Assembly: GCF_002770725.1 (NCBI RefSeq)
Contig: NZ_NQVN01000011.1
Coordinates: 1 to 64,000, forward strand
Reading direction: 5' to 3'
DNA length: 64,000 nucleotides
Source of the DNA: Pleomorphomonas carboxyditropha
GTDB lineage: Bacteria; Pseudomonadota; Alphaproteobacteria; Rhizobiales; Pleomorphomonadaceae
This document shows, one piece after another, positions 7,217 through 15,674 of the stretch; within the stretch, counting starts at the first letter, position 1, and each line of letters opens with the position of its first letter. A program made the translations under genes and the position numbers. Below the pieces are notes generated by a model, which saw only the letters and a program-made list of their open reading frames with translations, was not told the DNA's origin and ran no database searches.

Positions 7217-7821
7217 CACATACCCCAACACGCCGTCGTCAACCGACCAGAACGCCCCTTACGACACTGAAACGAAGCAACCCGACAAACCAGGCGCAGA
7301 AAATCGACCAATAATAAGAATAATATAAGTATAGGCAAATAATTCCGTGGCACATGGGGCAAGTTTTACCTGCCGGCAAAACCTGCCTACCGCACATCCC
7401 GCGCCACGACCCGCCAATGCCGCAGAATTCCCGCCATTTGCCATGATTCCAGCCCCACGAAGCTCTCTGGGCAAAAATTGATCCCAGCATTCACCGCAAA
7501 GAGCTGCAAATGGCGTGCTAGTTTTCTGTTTTTCGCAATAGAAACACTTCGTTAGGCGCTCGTTGCAAATAGACGAAACACGCGGAAAAAAATGCCGGCG
7601 GCCATTACGAAAAAAATGCCGGTTTCCCGGGCGCTATTCCTCGGAAGCGCTCGTCCGCCTGCCGCGGCGCCTGAAACAATATGTATCCGACAGAAACATT
7701 TGGCAGGACTCGTTGAAATCCCGGCGCCGGAAGGCGCGAAGATTTCCCGATCGACGCGCCTGAGCTGCGCCTGAAAGCGCCGGCTCGTCCGTTTTACTTC
7801 GGAGACTGGCAAGGAGCAGAC
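7217..7821. other. 605-base intergenic region, low GC in part
   Basis: Between divergent genes (sigma factor on minus, HAD protein on plus). I see no credible coding sequence. About 7255-7350 and 7490-7610 are clearly richer in A and T than the flanks, which suits promoters. The end carries AAGGAG (about 7811-7816), five bases before the ATG of the HAD gene. No operator or RNA could be assigned. Confidence 0.5.
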
Positions 7822-10308
7822 ATGTTCATCGAAACCGACCGGATGGCCCCAACCACGGCTGATCGCATGCCGCTCGCAATCGTCAGCTTCGACGTGTTCG
7901 ACACCATGCTCCTGCGCCGATGCACCACGCCATCGGGAGTCTTCGAGCTGGCCTGCCGGTTGGCCGGCTGCGACACCGCCCGTCCCGGACTGGTGGAAAG
8001 CTTCACCCAGCACCGCAGTCTTGCCGAAGCCAAGGCGCGAAAAGCCGCCTTCAAAAAGACCGGCAACGGCGAGGTGTCCATCGAACAGATCTATGCCCGC
8101 TTTCCCCGCCAGTTGTTCGGGCTCGGCGATATCTCTCCCGAGGCGTTGGCGGAGGCCGAATTTCAGGCCGAACTGAACCTCTGCGTCGCCAACCCGGATA
8201 TCCTGTCGTTTTACCGGTCGGCGCGCGAGGCCGGAAAGCGCACCGGCTTCGTGTCGGACACCTATTGGAACGGAGAACGGCTGGGCCGGCTTCTGAGAGC
8301 CGCCATTCCCGGCCTTGCCTGGGATTTCCTGTACGCGTCCTGCGACCACGGCTCATCGAAGAGCGAAAACCTGTTTCGCAAGGTCATCGCCGCCGAGAAG
8401 CCGCTCAGCCATCGCATGCTGCACGTCGGCGACAACCCCGCCGCCGACATCGAGGCCCCGCGGCGCCTGGGCATCGAGACCCATCATCACCGCCAGGCCT
8501 CCACCTACTTCGCCGGCCTGCTGCAACGCGAGGGATCGACCTTCGCCCTCCTCTCGCCCACCGCCGCCCACGGACAGCGGCTCGACGACGGCCTCAGGTC
8601 GCTGCGCCGCTGCGTCGCCAACCGCCTTGCGACCGAAGCCGACGCTTTCGCCCTCGGTGCCACCATCCTCGGTCCGGTGATGGCCGCCTTCGACTGCTTC
8701 GTCTCCGAAGAGATCGAGAAACTGTCCGTCGACGGCCGGCAGGTGGCGGTCGCCTTTCTTGCCCGCGACGGCTTCCTGCCCTACCGGGTCTGGACGGCCC
8801 ATAGTCAGCAGCCCGTCGGCTACGCCGAAATCAACCGCCGCGCGGCGGCGCTGGCCGCTGTCGACAATACCACAGGCTTCACGCCGCTTTTCGCCGGGAT
8901 CGAGCAGATCGACCACGCGGCAACCATCGAGATGATCGGGGCCGACAGCCCGGGTCTGCGCGCTTTCTTTGCCCGCCAGCCCGGCGGCATCGTCGATGGC
9001 GAAGCGCTTTGCCTGAAACTGCCGACGTTGCTCGGCAAGGAAGCGATCGGAAAGCTGGCGCGATCGATGCGGACCGGCCTTCTCGAGCACATGCGGCAGA
9101 CCATTCCCGGTTTCGATAGCGCGACCGACCTGGTGCTGGTCGATCTGGGCTACCGCGGTTCCGTGCAGAAGGGATTGCGCCAGGCGATGAAGGCGGCGGG
9201 TCTCCGGACGCGGCTGCACGGACTTTATCTCCTGACCAAGGACGACAGCCTCGAAGCCGACGACGGCGACACGGCCCGCGGCTTCATCGACGATCTGGTC
9301 GTCTCGCCACAGACCAAGCTGACGATGCTTTCCAATATCGCCGTGCTGGAGCAGCTTTGCTCGGCTGCCGCCGGCAGCGTGCGGAGCTATCGAAACGGCG
9401 AGCCGATCCGCGAGCCGGACGTCCGCGACGCCGGCCAGATCGAGCTCAGCCGCCAGGCGCAGGCCGGCGCCATCCACTTCGTCCAGCAACTCGGCGCCTT
9501 CAAGGCGGGCGGCCTCGATCCGTTCGCCAACGCCGGAACGCGAGCCGCCTGGGCCGCCACCCTCTTGGCCCGCCTGCTGTTGATGCCGACCGACGACGAA
9601 CTGATGCTGCTCGGCAGCACCCGGCACGACATCAACCTCGGCACCAAGGCGGTCGTACCGCTCGCCGACCCGACCAAGGCGGCCGACTGGATGGTCGCCT
9701 GGACCTTCTCGGAAGCGGCCGGCATGCCCGTCCCGCCGATGTGGCCGGCCGGCAGCTTCAGCGCCATCGCCCCCGCCGACGGCTTCTCCTATCTCCTGAA
9801 GGGATGCGGACTGCTGTCGCGCGAAATCCACGACGACATTCCCTGCGGTCAGGTCGAGGTGACGCTGGTGGACAAGACGGCGGCGAGCCTTGCCAAGATC
9901 ACCTGCCGGCGAACCGGCAACAACGACCTGCGCCTGCATATTCCCCTGTCCGTTCAACAGGGCATCGAGGCGGTTGCCATTCCCCTGGGGCAGATCGCCC
10001 CGCGTGGCCTGCTGCGCGGGGTAACGCTCCAACAGCACGACAAGCTATTGCTCCAGCACAAGGAAGCGGACGTCGAGCGCCTTGGTGCCGAGCGCCTGCA
10101 CGCCGTCGATATCAGGTTCGACGGCGAGCTGTTCGCCGCCGAGGCCGACGGCAAGCTCGTGATCATGCTGCCGCCGCTCGAGGCGAAATACGGCATCGTC
10201 TCCGTGCTGCTGAGCCCGCTCACCGAAGGACGCCCGATGTCGCTGGCCATGGACAATGCCGACCACGCGCCCGCCGCATGGCCATCGCTCGATGGCATCG
10301 TCATATAA
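7822..10308 (+). CDS. Large HAD-superfamily protein, surface polysaccharide type
   Basis: An 828-residue cytoplasmic protein. The N-terminal 230 residues are a HAD hydrolase domain: motif I SFDVFDTMLL with Asp24 as the probable nucleophile, motif II around FVSDTYW (about 142), a Lys in SKSENLF, and motif IV HVGDNPAADIEA (about 200-210). The +2 position after Asp24 is Phe instead of the general-acid Asp of phosphatases, so a plain phosphatase role is uncertain. A second conserved part (about 300-480) includes VAFLARDGFLPYRVW and VLVDLGYRGSVQKGL, as in long HAD proteins of glycan gene clusters (COG5610-like). The rest is unassigned. Its neighbours are flagellin and a glycosyltransferase, so a role in building or attaching a glycan is a reasonable guess. 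Confidence 0.8.
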   Translation: MFIETDRMAPTTADRMPLAIVSFDVFDTMLLRRCTTPSGVFELACRLAGCDTARPGLVESFTQHRSLAEAKARKAAFKKTGNGEVSIEQIYARFPRQLFGLGDISPEALAEAEFQAELNLCVANPDILSFYRSAREAGKRTGFVSDTYWNGERLGRLLRAAIPGLAWDFLYASCDHGSSKSENLFRKVIAAEKPLSHRMLHVGDNPAADIEAPRRLGIETHHHRQASTYFAGLLQREGSTFALLSPTAAHGQRLDDGLRSLRRCVANRLATEADAFALGATILGPVMAAFDCFVSEEIEKLSVDGRQVAVAFLARDGFLPYRVWTAHSQQPVGYAEINRRAAALAAVDNTTGFTPLFAGIEQIDHAATIEMIGADSPGLRAFFARQPGGIVDGEALCLKLPTLLGKEAIGKLARSMRTGLLEHMRQTIPGFDSATDLVLVDLGYRGSVQKGLRQAMKAAGLRTRLHGLYLLTKDDSLEADDGDTARGFIDDLVVSPQTKLTMLSNIAVLEQLCSAAAGSVRSYRNGEPIREPDVRDAGQIELSRQAQAGAIHFVQQLGAFKAGGLDPFANAGTRAAWAATLLARLLLMPTDDELMLLGSTRHDINLGTKAVVPLADPTKAADWMVAWTFSEAAGMPVPPMWPAGSFSAIAPADGFSYLLKGCGLLSREIHDDIPCGQVEVTLVDKTAASLAKITCRRTGNNDLRLHIPLSVQQGIEAVAIPLGQIAPRGLLRGVTLQQHDKLLLQHKEADVERLGAERLHAVDIRFDGELFAAEADGKLVIMLPPLEAKYGIVSVLLSPLTEGRPMSLAMDNADHAPAAWPSLDGIVI

Positions 10309-10410
10309 TCGGTCTGGCGACTTGGATGTGTTCGGCCCGGCTTGACGCTGCCCATCTCGTCGTCCGAGCAGGCAGATAGGGATAAGGCAGCGGAGCGACT
10401 GCCCTGATCG

Positions 10411-11592
10411 TCAGTCCCCGCTGCCTGCGGCGCCCTGGGTCAGCCTGTCGATGAGCTGCCGCTGTTGCAGGCAGAGGTTTTTCAGGGCGGCGAGCTCACG
10501 ACCCATCTCTTCCGCCCGGCGCCAGTGGTAAAAGCTGTCGAAGGCCTGCACGCAAATTGTCGACAGAGCCTTGTCGAGCGCGGCAAGCCGGCGCAATTCC
10601 GCGGTCATCTCCTCGCCCGGTACGGGCTTTGGACGAACGCCGACAGTCCGCAGAAGCAATCGCACCCAGGCCCGCAAGGAATAGCGCGAACGCCGCACCG
10701 CTATCGGCGCGGCCGGCGGCCCCGCCTCGATGTCGCGTACGATCTCGGCCGACGTCTTGCGGGTCGGCGTGCAACGGCCGGAAAAATTGCGCTGCGCTGC
10801 CGCCTCGACGTTTTCCGGCGTCAGCCAGCCCGGCCCGCCGAAGTGGTCGTAACAGTAGACGGCCCGTCCGGCCATGAGCGCCATCTGCACCGTCTTGCCG
10901 ATCGAGATCACAGCGGCATAGGGCGCCAGCATATGCGGCTGGATCATGGCCTGAACGCCATCCCGCCCCAGGATATCGACGGTCCAGCCCCGCTGGATGA
11001 GCATTCGCCGCGCTCCGGCGAGCTCTGCCGGAACATGATTGGAGACGATCAGCGCCCGCCGGCCTTCGGAAGGCGGCGGCAACGGCGCAAGAAAGCCACG
11101 CGGCACTGGATTGGGCACCACGATCGTCGCGTCATAAGCCGCGCCGAACGCCCGCAGATGTGCGCGGGTCTCCTCGCTATTGGCGACGAAGACGTCGGCC
11201 AGTTCCCATTCGAGCCGGGATAGCGGCGCTTCCATCTCGATGAACGAGGAAAGATGACCGAATACGAAGAACGGCAATCCGACCTGCTGCATCGCGTCGA
11301 CGACGCCGGGCGTGATCAGCCGCGTCAGCGCATTCTGCTGGGAATAGACGACATCGAAATCGGCGACGCTGACCTCGTTGGGATTGGACGTCACCCGCCA
11401 AGCCCCCGCGGCGAGCAGCGCCTCCTGCCGGACGGCGTCCATGCAATGCGCGTAGACCGTCACGCGGACGCCCTGCGCCGCCATTTCCTCGGCAAGTTCG
11501 ACGGTCACGACTTCCGACCCGGCCCAGTCCGTCAGGCGGCCGGTAGCGATCAGGGCCGATAGGCCACGATGCGAAAAACGTTCGTCCATCAT
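10411..11592 (-). CDS. Glycosyltransferase, GT4-like
   Basis: A 393-residue protein from ATG at 11592 (a second ATG follows at 11589). The N-terminal half looks like a GT-B donor/acceptor domain with a Gly-rich start (DWAGSEVVTVELAEEMAAQG), typical of GT4 enzymes, followed by ADVFVANSEETRAHL and VVPNPVPRGFL. The C-terminal half has ALIVSNHVPAELAGARRML and a YAAVISIGKTVQMALMAGRAVYCYDHFG segment, where nucleotide-sugar binding is expected. The last 60 residues form a helical tail. It has no membrane segment. It is convergent with the HAD gene, and the pair lies next to the flagellar block. The acceptor is unknown; flagellin or cell-surface polysaccharide are both possible. Confidence 0.75.
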   Translation of the reverse strand: MMDERFSHRGLSALIATGRLTDWAGSEVVTVELAEEMAAQGVRVTVYAHCMDAVRQEALLAAGAWRVTSNPNEVSVADFDVVYSQQNALTRLITPGVVDAMQQVGLPFFVFGHLSSFIEMEAPLSRLEWELADVFVANSEETRAHLRAFGAAYDATIVVPNPVPRGFLAPLPPPSEGRRALIVSNHVPAELAGARRMLIQRGWTVDILGRDGVQAMIQPHMLAPYAAVISIGKTVQMALMAGRAVYCYDHFGGPGWLTPENVEAAAQRNFSGRCTPTRKTSAEIVRDIEAGPPAAPIAVRRSRYSLRAWVRLLLRTVGVRPKPVPGEEMTAELRRLAALDKALSTICVQAFDSFYHWRRAEEMGRELAALKNLCLQQRQLIDRLTQGAAGSGD

Positions 11593-11707
11593 TGGTCCTG
11601 AGCAGGTAGGCAAAATCGACGTCGGATACGCGTTCCACGACCGCGGAACGCCACGTCACGTCGACCGCATGGTTTCCATCAGGACTTTAACGCTCGAAAT
11701 AGAACGC

Positions 11708-12136
11708 TCAGGCGCGGAACGATTGCAGGATGAAGGCGAGGCCGGGCTCGTCGACGATGATGGCCGCGTCTTCCCGGCTCATCCACTTGCGCTGCCGCTC
11801 GTCGCACTCCGGCCAGTCGGCGAGGTTTTCCGTTACTTCCAGGCTGTAGACGTCGACGTCGACCAGCGCAAAGCAGTCCTCGAGGCGCTTCCAGTAGCGG
11901 TAGCGGCCGATCGGCGCCTTGGAGGGCTTGCCGATGACGCCGGCCTCCTCCATCGCCTCGATGGCGGCGGCCTTGCGGTCGCTCTTGCCCTTCATGCGCC
12001 AGCCCTTGGGGATCAGCGGCCGGTGGGTGTCGCGCGAGGAAACGAGCAGCACCGACACGTCGCCACCCGCTGTCCGTCGAAACGGCAGCGCGGCGACCTG
12101 ATGCTGGACCTTTCCCTTGGCGATGCTCTTACCCAT
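11708..12136 (-). CDS. NUDIX hydrolase-like protein with altered Nudix box
   Basis: A 142-residue protein starting at ATG 12136. The overall pattern fits the diphosphoinositol-polyphosphate-phosphatase-like NUDIX group: QVAALPFRR early on, LIPKGWRMKG, then AAAIEAMEEAGVIG. In the Nudix box (GX5EX7REUXEEXGU) the first Glu is Lys and the Arg is Ile, whereas the Glu, the Glu-Glu pair and the final Gly are kept. NUDIX enzymes hydrolyse nucleoside diphosphates linked to other groups, using metal bound by these glutamates. Activity may be reduced or shifted; I recall similar boxes in related alphaproteobacterial proteins, so this may be a subfamily trait. A single-gene unit with no informative neighbours. 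Confidence 0.8.
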   Translation of the reverse strand: MGKSIAKGKVQHQVAALPFRRTAGGDVSVLLVSSRDTHRPLIPKGWRMKGKSDRKAAAIEAMEEAGVIGKPSKAPIGRYRYWKRLEDCFALVDVDVYSLEVTENLADWPECDERQRKWMSREDAAIIVDEPGLAFILQSFRA

Positions 12137-12367
12137 GGCGACTCGACGGCGAATAGGGCCGAAAGCCCGACTCAATGTGACTTAACTAGAATATCGCTGA
12201 AAAGTTTCCAGTCCGTAGAGAAACGAAATCTGCGTTCTCGTCGAATTAAGGGCATTTCGACCTAAGCGAGGACCATCCACCATTCCCGAAAAGCCCGTCA
12301 TCGACACGCCGCAATTGCCGGTACACTATTGCCTCCGCCGTTATTCAATTATGGAGGGAACTCCACC

Positions 12368-12916
12368 ATGCCATTTACGACCATAGATCCCCGCACCGCC
12401 CTGATCGTCATCGACCTTCAGAAAGGCATCGCCACGCTGCCGCCGCAGGAGCTGGCGCGCCCGGCCATCGCCAATGCCGTCAAGCTGATAGAGACCTTCC
12501 GGGCCAACAGGCGGCCGGTGGTGCTGGTCAACGTCGTCGGCGGCGCGCCGGGCCGTATCGACAGGACGTCGAGCGGCGACCGGCCGGCCGATTGGGCCGA
12601 GCTGCTTCCCGAACTCGGTTTCGCGCCCGACGACATCCGCCTCAGCAAGAAGACCTGGGGTGCCTTCACCGGCACCGGCCTCGACGCCCGCCTTCGCGAT
12701 CTCGGCGTCACCGGCGTCGTCGTCTCGGGCATCGCCACCAGCCGGGGCGTCGAATCGACCGCCCGCTTCGCCCATGAGCTCGGCTACAACGTCGCCCTGC
12801 CCGTCGACGCCATGGCCGATATCGATCCGGAAGCACATCGGCGCAGCGTCGGCCTCACCTTCCCCTGGATCGCCGAGACCGGCACCACCGACGAGCTGAT
12901 CGCCCTCATCAAGTAG
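12368..12916 (+). CDS. Isochorismatase-like hydrolase lacking the cysteine
   Basis: A 182-residue alpha/beta hydrolase of the isochorismatase fold. It starts at ATG 12368 with GGAGG ten bases upstream. Asp16 (ALIVIDLQKG) and Lys94/95 (RLSKKTWGAF) fit two members of the catalytic triad. The third, normally Cys in the motif GxxTxxCVxxT, is Gly127 in GIATSRGVEST. True cysteine hydrolases (nicotinamidase, N-carbamoylsarcosine amidase) need that Cys; isochorismatases such as PhzD do not. So the enzyme is more likely to hydrolyse a vinyl ether or a similar bond than an amide. No siderophore or phenazine genes are nearby. It stands alone, convergent with the M20 gene. Confidence 0.85.
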   Translation: MPFTTIDPRTALIVIDLQKGIATLPPQELARPAIANAVKLIETFRANRRPVVLVNVVGGAPGRIDRTSSGDRPADWAELLPELGFAPDDIRLSKKTWGAFTGTGLDARLRDLGVTGVVVSGIATSRGVESTARFAHELGYNVALPVDAMADIDPEAHRRSVGLTFPWIAETGTTDELIALIK

Positions 12917-12927
12917 GATCAGTAGGA

Positions 12928-14079
12928 TCAGGCGAAGAAACGCCGCGCCAGGGCGTGCAGGAAGGCGGGGCCGCGTTCGAGCAGCGCGTCGTTGAAGTCG
13001 TAGCGGCTGCTGTGCAGTCCCGCGCTGTCGCCGTTGCCGAGGAACAGATAGGCGCCCTTCACCTTCTCCAGCATGAAGGCGAAGTCCTCGCTGCCCATCA
13101 TCGGCCGGTCGAGCGGCGCGAAGGCGTCGTCGCCGAAGGTGTCGCGGATCACCGCCGCCGCCAGCTCGACCGACGCCGCGTCATTCATGGTCACCGGATA
13201 GCCGACCTGCCAGTCGATGCGCGCCTCGGCACCGTAGCTTGCCGCCTGCAAGCGGACAATCTCCTCGAACCGCCGGCAAAGCCGCGTCCGGACGGCCGGA
13301 TCGGTGGCGCGCAGGCTCACCTCCAGCACCGCCTCGTCGGGAATGACGTTGCAGGCCGAGCCGGCGTGGAAGGCGCCGACGGTGATCACGCCGGCCTCCT
13401 GCGGCGGCACGTTGCGCGACACCGCCGTCTGCAGGGCCATGACGATGCTCGCCGCCGCCACCACCGGATCGACGGTATCCTCGGGCCGGGCGCCATGGCC
13501 GCCGGCGCCGCGCACCGTCAGCGTCGCCGCATCGATCGCCGCCATCATGGCGCCGGGCCGCGCCGAAAAGCGGCCGGCTGCGAGGCCTGGATAGTTGTGC
13601 AGCGCGAAGACGGCATCGCAGGGAAAGCGCTCGAACAGCCCGTCGCCAATCATCCGCGCCGCGCCGCCGGCCGTCTCCTCGGCCGGCTGGAAGATGAAGT
13701 GCACCCTGCCGCGGAAATCGTCGTCGTGAAGAAGACGAAAGGCGGCGCCGATCAGAATGGTCGTGTGGCCGTCGTGGCCGCAGGCATGCATCATGCCCGG
13801 CGTGCGGCTCGCATAGGCGGCGCCGGTTTCCTCGACGATCGGCAGGCCGTCCATGTCGGCCCTGAGGCCGATCGCCCGGCCGTCGCCGCCCCGGTCGAGC
13901 GTCGCCACGAGGCCGGTGGCGGCAAGGTCTCGCGTCACCTCGAGGCCCCAGCCCGACAGCAGGTCGGCGACGAAGGCCGAGGTCTGCCGCTCCTCGTAGC
14001 CGGTCTCCGGCATCTGGTGCAGGCGACGGCGGATGTCGACGAGCTCGGGCAGGAAGGCGCGGAAGACGGTCTCGGTCAT
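12928..14079 (-). CDS. M20 family amidohydrolase (hippurate-hydrolase type)
   Basis: A 383-residue metallo-amidohydrolase of the M20D group. Metal ligands are visible: Cys-Gly-His-Asp-Gly-His in MMHACGHDGHTTIL (about 97-110), Glu-Glu in QPAEETAGGA (about 131-140), His in ALHNYPGL, and a final GLHSSRYDFND. Such enzymes remove acyl or aminoacyl groups from amino acids (hippurate hydrolase, indole-acetyl-amino-acid hydrolase, carboxypeptidase). It follows two polar-amino-acid permeases on the same strand, so it may process the imported compound. A RIME-like repeat fills the space before its start. The ATG has only GGAA 11 bases upstream, from the repeat itself, so translation may be weak. Confidence 0.9.
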   Translation of the reverse strand: MTETVFRAFLPELVDIRRRLHQMPETGYEERQTSAFVADLLSGWGLEVTRDLAATGLVATLDRGGDGRAIGLRADMDGLPIVEETGAAYASRTPGMMHACGHDGHTTILIGAAFRLLHDDDFRGRVHFIFQPAEETAGGAARMIGDGLFERFPCDAVFALHNYPGLAAGRFSARPGAMMAAIDAATLTVRGAGGHGARPEDTVDPVVAAASIVMALQTAVSRNVPPQEAGVITVGAFHAGSACNVIPDEAVLEVSLRATDPAVRTRLCRRFEEIVRLQAASYGAEARIDWQVGYPVTMNDAASVELAAAVIRDTFGDDAFAPLDRPMMGSEDFAFMLEKVKGAYLFLGNGDSAGLHSSRYDFNDALLERGPAFLHALARRFFA

Positions 14080-14082
14080 GAT

Positions 14083-14189
14083 CTAGAGTATTTCCGGCGA
14101 AAACAGGTTCGCCGGAAATACTCTATCTCTTTGAGTAGGCGCAATTTCGGACGCAAAACCGGTTCCCACTTTTGCTGAAATTGCTCTAG
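14083..14189. repeat. RIME-like intergenic mosaic element, copy 1
   Basis: About 107 bases bounded by CTAGA and CTAG. The first half is a perfect palindrome: TAGAGTATTTCCGGCGAA (14084-14101), loop AACAGG, TTCGCCGGAAATACTCTA (14108-14125). The second half (about 14139-14187) has inverted ends GCAATTTC and GAAATTGC around a core reading AAAACCGGTTCCCACTTTT. Two palindromes in about 107 bases match the described RIME1 plan (108 bp) of rhizobia. The right end supplies the TAG stop codon of the upstream permease. A second copy is at 45984-46088. Confidence 0.8.
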
Positions 14190-14899
14190 CCCTGTTGCGG
14201 CCGCGCCGGCTGGCGATAGAGCGTCAGGCGGCGCTCGACCTCGGCCATGACGCGCGTCAGCACCACGACGACGGCGAAATAGAGCAGGCCGGCGGCGATC
14301 AGCGGCTCGAAGATCAGCAGCGACTGGCGTTGCAGCATGCGCGCCGTGCCCATCATCTCCATGATGGTGATGGTCGACGCCAGCGAGGTCGACTTCAGGA
14401 GGATGATGACGTCGGACGTCAGCACCGGCAGGCACAGCCGCAGCGCCTGCGGCAGCGTGATGCGCCTCAAAATGGTGAAAGGCCGCATGCCCACCGCCAT
14501 CGCCGCTTCGGTCTGCCCCTTGGGCACGGCGAGAATGGCGCCGCGGATCACCTCGGCATTGTAGGCCGCCTGGTTGAGCGACAGCGCGAACACCGCGTAC
14601 CAGAGACCGTCGCGCAGATAGGGCCACAGGAAGGAATGGCGGATGAAAGTGCCCGGCAGCACCTGCCCGAGCCCGTAGTAGATGAGGTAGAGCTGGACCA
14701 GCAGTGGCGTGCCGCGAAAGGCGAAGGTGAACGCCTTGGCCGGCCAGGCCGAGATCCGCCGGCCGTAGACCATGGCGACGGCCGTCGCCGTTCCCATCAG
14801 CAGGCCGAAGACGACGCCGGTCACCGTCAGGAACAGCGTCAGCGGCATGGCGGCCACCAGCGGCGGCAGGAAGGCGACGAGGTGGGCGAGCGACTCCAT
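14186..14899 (-). CDS. Polar amino acid ABC transporter permease (HisM-like)
   Basis: A 237-residue inner-membrane permease of the polar amino acid (PAAT/HAAT) family. About five membrane helices are visible. The cytoplasmic EAA loop that contacts the ATPase reads AAMAVGMRPFTILRRITLPQA (about 135-155, given as its key part). RGTPLLVQLYLIYYGLG near residue 62 is the family's other signature. It overlaps the partner permease by one base, so the two form a heterodimer gene pair (HisQ/HisM type). The stop codon is provided by a RIME-like repeat. No ATP-binding gene lies in the block. Confidence 0.93.
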   Translation of the reverse strand: MESLAHLVAFLPPLVAAMPLTLFLTVTGVVFGLLMGTATAVAMVYGRRISAWPAKAFTFAFRGTPLLVQLYLIYYGLGQVLPGTFIRHSFLWPYLRDGLWYAVFALSLNQAAYNAEVIRGAILAVPKGQTEAAMAVGMRPFTILRRITLPQALRLCLPVLTSDVIILLKSTSLASTITIMEMMGTARMLQRQSLLIFEPLIAAGLLYFAVVVVLTRVMAEVERRLTLYRQPARPQQG

Positions 14900-15612
14900 C
14901 AGCGATAGCCCCGCGAGAAGCGCCGCTCGATGCGGGAGATCGCCCAGACGGACACCGCGGTGATCATCAGGAACAGCACGGCGGTGAGACCGTAGAAGAA
15001 GATGTATTGCCGCGTGCCGGCCGCCGCCCGGTAGCCGACGTAGAGCAGGTCGTTGAAGGCGCCCAGCACCGAGATGATGGCGCTTTCCTTGGTCATCTCC
15101 AGCCAGAGATTGCCCATGCCGGGAATGGCGTGGCGGATCATCTGCGGCGCGACGATGCGGACGAGAATGAGCCCCCGGTGCATGCCGAGCGCCAGCCCCG
15201 CCTCGATCTGACCGAGCGGCACGGCGAGATAGGCGGCGCGCAGCACCTCGGCCATGAAGGCGCCGGAGACGAAGGCCAGCGCCACCACGGCCGCCCAGAA
15301 CGGGCTGACCTGGAACGTGTCGCCGGCAAGGCCGAGGCCCTTCACCAGCCGTTCGATGCCCGAGGCGATCGAGAAATAGAGCAGCAGGATGACCAACAGC
15401 TCCGGCAGCGCCCGCACCACCGTGGTGTAGACGCCGGCGACGAAGCGGACGGCGCGCCAGCGCGACCGCTTGCCGATGGCGCAGACGGCGCCGAACACCA
15501 GCGCGATCAGATAGGCCGACACCGACACCTTGAGCGTGGTGACGATGCCCCAGAAGAGATCGTCGCTCCAGCCCGTGTCGCCCCAGGCGAGCAATGAGAG
15601 AGTGCCGTTCAT
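14899..15612 (-). CDS. Polar amino acid ABC transporter permease (HisQ-like)
   Basis: A 237-residue permease, partner of the gene at 14186-14899. Membrane helices are visible from about residue 24 on. It shows RALPELLVILLLYF near residue 70 (family pattern R-x-P-L-x-x-L) and the EAA loop IEAGLALGMHRGLILVRIV (about 139-157). The TMD1 region is typical of HisQ/ArtQ. It follows the binding-protein gene after a 62-base gap with a strong hairpin, which may lower permease expression relative to the binding protein. Confidence 0.93.
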   Translation of the reverse strand: MNGTLSLLAWGDTGWSDDLFWGIVTTLKVSVSAYLIALVFGAVCAIGKRSRWRAVRFVAGVYTTVVRALPELLVILLLYFSIASGIERLVKGLGLAGDTFQVSPFWAAVVALAFVSGAFMAEVLRAAYLAVPLGQIEAGLALGMHRGLILVRIVAPQMIRHAIPGMGNLWLEMTKESAIISVLGAFNDLLYVGYRAAAGTRQYIFFYGLTAVLFLMITAVSVWAISRIERRFSRGYR

Positions 15613-15636
15613 CGGCGTCCGTTCCGAAAATGAAAA

Positions 15637-15667
15637 CCGCCGCCGGCCCGGTCAGGAGCGGCGGCGG
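15637..15667 (-). terminator. Intercistronic hairpin after binding-protein gene
   Basis: CCGCCGCC (15637-15644) pairs with GGCGGCGG (15660-15667), between the stop of the binding-protein gene and the HisQ-like permease. There is no T-run. Such hairpins commonly protect the upstream message and reduce read-through, giving more binding protein than permease. Confidence 0.55.
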
Positions 15668-15674
15668 GAGAGGA

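Noticed and set aside
7345-7370. TGGCAC-like sequence as a sigma-54 promoter in the sigma/HAD gap
   Set aside because: The -12 element TTGC is absent at the required spacing.
7239-7490. An 83-codon frame rich in Cys, Trp and Tyr upstream of the sigma gene
   Set aside because: It lies in AT-rich promoter-like DNA, has no ribosome site and no recognisable pattern; several overlapping frames exist in the same place.
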